In this document: in pieces, positions 61,207 through 64,000 of the stretch
Layout of the letters: each line of letters starts with the position of its first letter
Numbering within the stretch: position 1 is the stretch's first letter
From: Streptomyces sp. Ag109_O5-10
Lineage (GTDB): Bacteria; Actinomycetota; Actinomycetes; Streptomycetales; Streptomycetaceae
NCBI RefSeq assembly: GCF_900105755.1
Contig: NZ_FNTQ01000001.1
Location: forward strand, 372,001-436,000
DNA: 64,000 nucleotides
Direction of reading: 5' to 3'
Translations under genes and position numbers: made by a program
The notes under the pieces: generated by a model
The model's input: only the letters and a program-made list of their open reading frames with translations
Database searches by the model: none
Told to the model about the DNA's origin: nothing

Positions 61207-61655
61207 CCGCGTCGCGCAGCACCACCGACGCGTTCTTGCCGCCGCGCCCACCGGGCAGACGCTCATCCCGCTCGTGACGAGGTTCTCGCCGCCCGCACAC
61301 GTGTCCTGGCGGGCGAGGCGGAGGTGCGGGCGGACGGCGAGGCGACCCTGCTGACCCGGTTCGACACCACGTTCGTCCCGTCCCCCCGTCCCCCACCTGT
61401 TCCGCACCGTCGGCGACACCCCGCCGCGGATCCCGTGGGTCTACTCGTCGGCGTACGTCATGCGGACCTTCGCGGCCACGGAGAAGGCGGTCGAACACCT
61501 GGCGGCCGAGGACCGGACGGGCTGGACCGGCGGTGGCCTGGGACGTCCCAGGCGTCCCAGGGCACGCGGGGACGACATGGTGACGGTTCGGCACGGAAAC
61601 GCTCCGAGTCGTGATCACGCTTCGTGGTCACCGGCACGACAGCACGGAGGTTTCC
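61207..61655 (+). other. Intergenic region, possible decayed coding DNA and an 18-bp palindrome
   Basis: 449 bases with no convincing gene. Coding-like text appears in one frame (ARTRVLAGEAEVRADGEATL, to about 61380), then in another (SSAYVMRTFAATEKAVEHLA, to about 61520), as if a gene had lost its frame, but I cannot name it. The perfect palindrome GCCTGGGACGTCCCAGGC (61536-61553) lies after it and may be a terminator or operator; a second CGTCCCAGGG follows. Confidence 0.35.
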
Positions 61656-62078
61656 ATGTCCCGTCGGATCCTGAAGAACGGCCTGCTGGCCACGGTCGCG
61701 GTGTTCGCGTTCCTGCCCACGGCCGGGGCTGCCACCGCGAGCGCCGCCACCCCGGTCCCCGCCCCCCAGGGAATCGTGCAGTACTACAACTACACCACCC
61801 TGCCCGCGCCGGCCGGCCACCGTCTTCACACCCGGCACTACGCGTACCGGACCGTGGGCCGGGTGACCACACACCGCGTCCGGCTCAACGTCCGCTCCGG
61901 CCCGAGCACCCGCTACCGCGTGGTGAGCCACCGTCACAACAACCGGCTCGTCTCGCTGTCCTGCAAGACGTACGGCGGCTCGGTGCACGGCAACCACACC
62001 TGGTACCGGCTCCCGCACCACAAGGGGTACGTCTCCGCCCACTACGTGCGGGTCGGCCACGCCGTCCCGTGGTGCTGA
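61656..62078 (+). CDS. Secreted SH3-domain protein
   Basis: A 140-residue exported protein. Signal peptide LKNGLLATVAVFAFLPTAGA with cleavage near ASA. The second half is a bacterial SH3 domain: VRLNVRSGPSTRYRVVSHRH and TWYRLPHHKGYVSAHYVRV. Such domains bind cell-wall peptides. It has three cysteines in or near the domain. GGAGG lies five bases before the ATG. Followed by a strong hairpin. Confidence 0.85.
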   Translation: MSRRILKNGLLATVAVFAFLPTAGAATASAATPVPAPQGIVQYYNYTTLPAPAGHRLHTRHYAYRTVGRVTTHRVRLNVRSGPSTRYRVVSHRHNNRLVSLSCKTYGGSVHGNHTWYRLPHHKGYVSAHYVRVGHAVPWC

Positions 62079-62110
62079 CGGTCCGTCACCAGCGTACTCC
62101 CTGACCGCAG

Positions 62111-62146
62111 AGGCCTGTTCGGGAACCCGCGTTCCCGAACAGGCCT
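62111..62146 (+). terminator. Strong terminator after the SH3 gene (16-bp stem)
   Basis: AGGCCTGTTCGGGAAC and its exact complement (62131-62146) flank the loop CCGC, 32 bases after the stop. Confidence 0.85.
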
Positions 62147-62272
62147 TCGACATGCACCCCCTGATTCACCGACTTCACACCTGTTCGCCGATTGCGGGCC
62201 CGGTCCCGATGGGAAGCCATTCCGACAACAGGGGCGAAACGCCCATAGCGTAATGAAGTCGAGGCACGCAAC

Positions 62273-63037
62273 ATGCCGCACCCCGAAGGAGCGAGAACCA
62301 CCCCGTCGGACCAGTCGCCGGCGGCGAGGCTGCGCGAGCTGAAGGAGAGTACGGGGCTGAGCCTCGCGGCACTGGCGGCCCGCACCCCGTACAGCAAGTC
62401 CGCGTGGCACCGCTATCTCTCCGGCGACAAACGGCCGCCGCGCGCGGCCGTGGAGGCCCTGGCCCGGCTCGCGGGCGCCGATCCCGCCGCGGTACTGGCC
62501 TTGTGCGAGGCCCCCGAGGGGCCGCCGGCCGCAGCGCCGCCCCAGGAGCGGGGGGCGGCGAGGAGGTGGTGGCAGCTGCCGCTGACCGCGGTCGCGCTGC
62601 TCACCGTGGCCGGGGTGACGGCGGCGGCCGTGACCGTCTCGGACCGGCGCGGCACACCGGGCGTGCAGCCGGTGTCGGCGGCGCCGCGTTGCCACGGCCG
62701 CGCCTGCCAGGGCGAGTTGCCCGACGCGTCGGCGTGCGACCGGGACGCACGGACCAAGAGCCGCGTCACCGGTGTCGCCTACGACGTCCGGCTGCGCTGG
62801 TCCCCCGCCTGCGGAACCGCCTGGTCCGAGGTACGGCTGCACACCCCGGTCGCGCGCGAGGTCTCGGTCCGGGCCGGAGAGGACGCGCTCTCGGCGAGCT
62901 ACCCCGCCTCGGACTCGGTCGGCTACACCAGTCCGATGCTCGCGGTGCCGGCTCCGCGAGGAGTGGAGGCGTGCGCCGAGGTGGCGGGACAGCTGGCGTG
63001 CACCGGGCTGGAGGCGGAGCCCACCGGGGAACCGTAG
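62273..63037 (+). CDS. Membrane-anchored XRE-type HTH protein with DUF2690-like outer domain
   Basis: A 254-residue protein. The N-terminus is a cytoplasmic HTH (SPAARLRELKESTGLSLAAL, then KSAWHRYLSGDKRPPRAAVE), one membrane helix follows (LPLTAVALLTVAGVTAAAVTV, about 101-121), and the outer domain of about 125 residues has six cysteines (CHGRACQGELPDASACDRD, SPACGTAW and GVEACAEVAGQLACTG give four clear pairs or clusters). The pattern resembles DUF2690 proteins common in streptomycetes. It may sense outside signals and bind DNA, but this is unproven. Start ATG, weak ribosome site. Confidence 0.82.
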   Translation: MPHPEGARTTPSDQSPAARLRELKESTGLSLAALAARTPYSKSAWHRYLSGDKRPPRAAVEALARLAGADPAAVLALCEAPEGPPAAAPPQERGAARRWWQLPLTAVALLTVAGVTAAAVTVSDRRGTPGVQPVSAAPRCHGRACQGELPDASACDRDARTKSRVTGVAYDVRLRWSPACGTAWSEVRLHTPVAREVSVRAGEDALSASYPASDSVGYTSPMLAVPAPRGVEACAEVAGQLACTGLEAEPTGEP

Positions 63038-63040
63038 GAA

Positions 63041-63071
63041 GGCGCCGCGCCCATGGAGGGAGCGCGGCGCC
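63041..63071 (+). terminator. Terminator after the XRE gene (10-bp stem)
   Basis: GGCGCCGCGC (63041-63050) / GCGCGGCGCC (63062-63071) enclose an 11-base loop just past the stop. The remaining interval to the aldehyde dehydrogenase (63072-63347) has no gene that I can support. Confidence 0.8.
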
Positions 63072-63347
63072 GGACCGGCCCCGCGGAGGCCGGTCGGTGG
63101 GCGGCGCCCGGCTTCTCCCGGTCGTGGCCGGCCTGCGGCTGCCCGGCCGAGCACAGGGCGGCGACGCCGGGCGACGCGTCGTACCGCGTCACGCACCCCC
63201 TGGATGCCTGCCGTCCCGGTCAGCCCACCGGTGGTGTCCCGTGGGTGTGGAAGGACTCGATCGTCGTCAGACCCAGGCCTGGCCCTTGGCGCCTTCCGCC
63301 TCGGTCCAGGTGACCAACGGCCGGTGCTTGTGTCGCGGAGCGTGCGA

Positions 63348-64000
63348 CTACCGGTCGCGGGTGATCGTCTTGTGCTCGACGTAGCCGGTCAGGCCGACCT
63401 TGCCGTATTCACGGCCGATGCCGCTCGCCTTGTAGCCGCCGAAGGGACCGTCGAAGCTCATCGGGGAGCCGTTCAGGGTGACCGTGCCGGTGCGCAGTCG
63501 GCGGGCGACGGCGAGGGCCCGGTCAGGGTCGGTGGTCCAGATGCCGCCGGACAGGCCGTAGGCGGAGTCGTTGGCGATGCGGACGGCGTCGTCCTCGTCG
63601 TCGTAGGCGATGACGGACAGGACCGGGCCGAAGATCTCCTCCTGCGCGATGCGCATGGAGTTGTCGACGTCGGCGAAGACGGTCGGGGTGACGTAGTTGC
63701 CCTTCTCCAGGCCTTCGGGGATCTGCGGTCCGCCGGTGACCAGCCGGGCGCCCTCCGCCATGCCGACGTGGATGTAGTCGATGACGCGCTGCTGCTGGTC
63801 GGGGCGGATCATCGGGCCGATGAAGGTGTCCGGAGCGGACGGGTCGCCGACCTTCAGCGATTCGACCATGGCCTTGATCGCGGCGACGACCTCCTCGTAG
63901 CGGCTGCGCGGGGCCAGGATGCGGGTCTGGAGGATGCAGGCCTCGCCGTTGTTCGCCAAGGAGCCGAATCGCAGGCCCTGGACGGCGGCGTCCAGGTCGG
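63348..64000 (-). CDS. NAD(P)-dependent aldehyde dehydrogenase, C-terminal part
   Basis: The last 217 residues of an ALDH-superfamily enzyme; the gene continues beyond the right edge. The catalytic Cys lies in NNGEACILQTR (the usual GQxC with Glu for Gln), near the edge. EEIFGPVLSVIAYDDEDDAV, ANDSAYGLSGGIWTTDPDRA, GTVTLNGSPMSFDGPFGGYK and SGIGREYGKVGLTGYVEHKT are in the usual order. Substrate unknown. It is the only gene at this end and shows a TAG stop. Confidence 0.93.
   Translation of the reverse strand, partial: DLDAAVQGLRFGSLANNGEACILQTRILAPRSRYEEVVAAIKAMVESLKVGDPSAPDTFIGPMIRPDQQQRVIDYIHVGMAEGARLVTGGPQIPEGLEKGNYVTPTVFADVDNSMRIAQEEIFGPVLSVIAYDDEDDAVRIANDSAYGLSGGIWTTDPDRALAVARRLRTGTVTLNGSPMSFDGPFGGYKASGIGREYGKVGLTGYVEHKTITRDR

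Noticed and set aside
61324..61614. 96-codon open frame after the M56 gene
   Set aside because: Composition is shadow-like after the first 20 codons and it has no ribosome site. Kept only as part of a possible relic.
63053..63313. 86-codon open frame between the XRE gene and aldehyde dehydrogenase
   Set aside because: It starts inside the terminator hairpin, has no domain and odd composition.
1..64000. tRNA, rRNA, riboswitch, IS element or attachment site
   Set aside because: Reading both strands gave no cloverleaf, known riboswitch core, transposase or flanking direct repeats. Small RNAs cannot be excluded by eye.

Overview
The window reads as a stretch of Streptomyces chromosome. GC is very high, codon third positions are almost all G or C, GTG starts and 4-base stop/start overlaps are common, and there is a complete conservon (cvnA-F), a PIG-V-type mannosyltransferase and many exported hydrolases. 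No rRNA, tRNA, insertion sequence, prophage or CRISPR array was seen. The genes at both ends are cut by the window edges.

Layout. 1-5.0 kb: an aryl-CoA catabolic operon (flavin monooxygenase, CoA ligase, thioesterase, cupin) diverging from a RidA gene, with a PaaX-type repressor next to it. 5.3-5.9 kb: a GPP34 protein behind a 9-bp repeat. 6.1-11.5 kb: an operon of a NamZ-type exo-muramidase (DUF1343/GH171), a tandem GNAT protein and a sugar ABC importer without its ATPase, probably for peptidoglycan sugar recovery. 11.6-13.6 kb: two small exported or membrane proteins and a mannosyltransferase. 13.7-15.2 kb: a GAPDH with a long N-terminal extension. 15.3-19.2 kb: an arabinosidase unit (GH51, GH27, LacI regulator). 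19.2-20.5 kb: a class F sortase and a possible substrate. 20.7-22.1 kb: GH43 with a CBM42/AbfB domain.

22.3-26 kb: a secreted hypothetical protein, a fructosamine kinase, a compact graspetide pair (precursor and ATP-grasp ligase) and a Gfo/Idh oxidoreductase. 26-31 kb: GNAT, a PP2C phosphatase, and an AsnC regulator beside a class III aminotransferase. 31-32.4 kb: an exported serine beta-lactamase/DD-peptidase-fold protein. 32.6-37.9 kb: the conservon, six overlapping genes ending in two P450s, the first of which lacks the ExxR motif. 38-41.5 kb: a PucR-type regulator, a YciO/Sua5 protein and a dienelactone hydrolase. 41.6-45.3 kb: a GH64 beta-1,3-glucanase with two palindromic operators, and an M4 metalloprotease. 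45.7-53.4 kb: mainly single enzymes (dinucleotide-binding reductase, MHYT protein, phosphoesterase, luciferase-like, TauD, aldo/keto reductase, LigD-type 3'-phosphoesterase, cupin). 53.4-57.3 kb: a PAS/GAF/PP2C/ATPase regulator, peroxiredoxin, DoxX-like and MarR. 57.4-61.2 kb: an MGDG-synthase-like glycosyltransferase and NodB deacetylase diverging from a BlaI/M56 pair, with three BlaI-like operators between them. 61.7-64 kb: an SH3 protein, a membrane-anchored XRE protein and a partial aldehyde dehydrogenase.

Common themes are carbohydrate and cell-wall turnover outside the cell (GH51, GH27, GH43, GH64, NamZ, sortase, M4) and regulatory modules typical of streptomycetes. The most unusual items are the graspetide pair without a methyltransferase, the muramidase-importer operon, the BlaI-controlled glycosyltransferase region, and a conservon carrying both a non-canonical P450 and the only TTA codon I found in a gene of this window.
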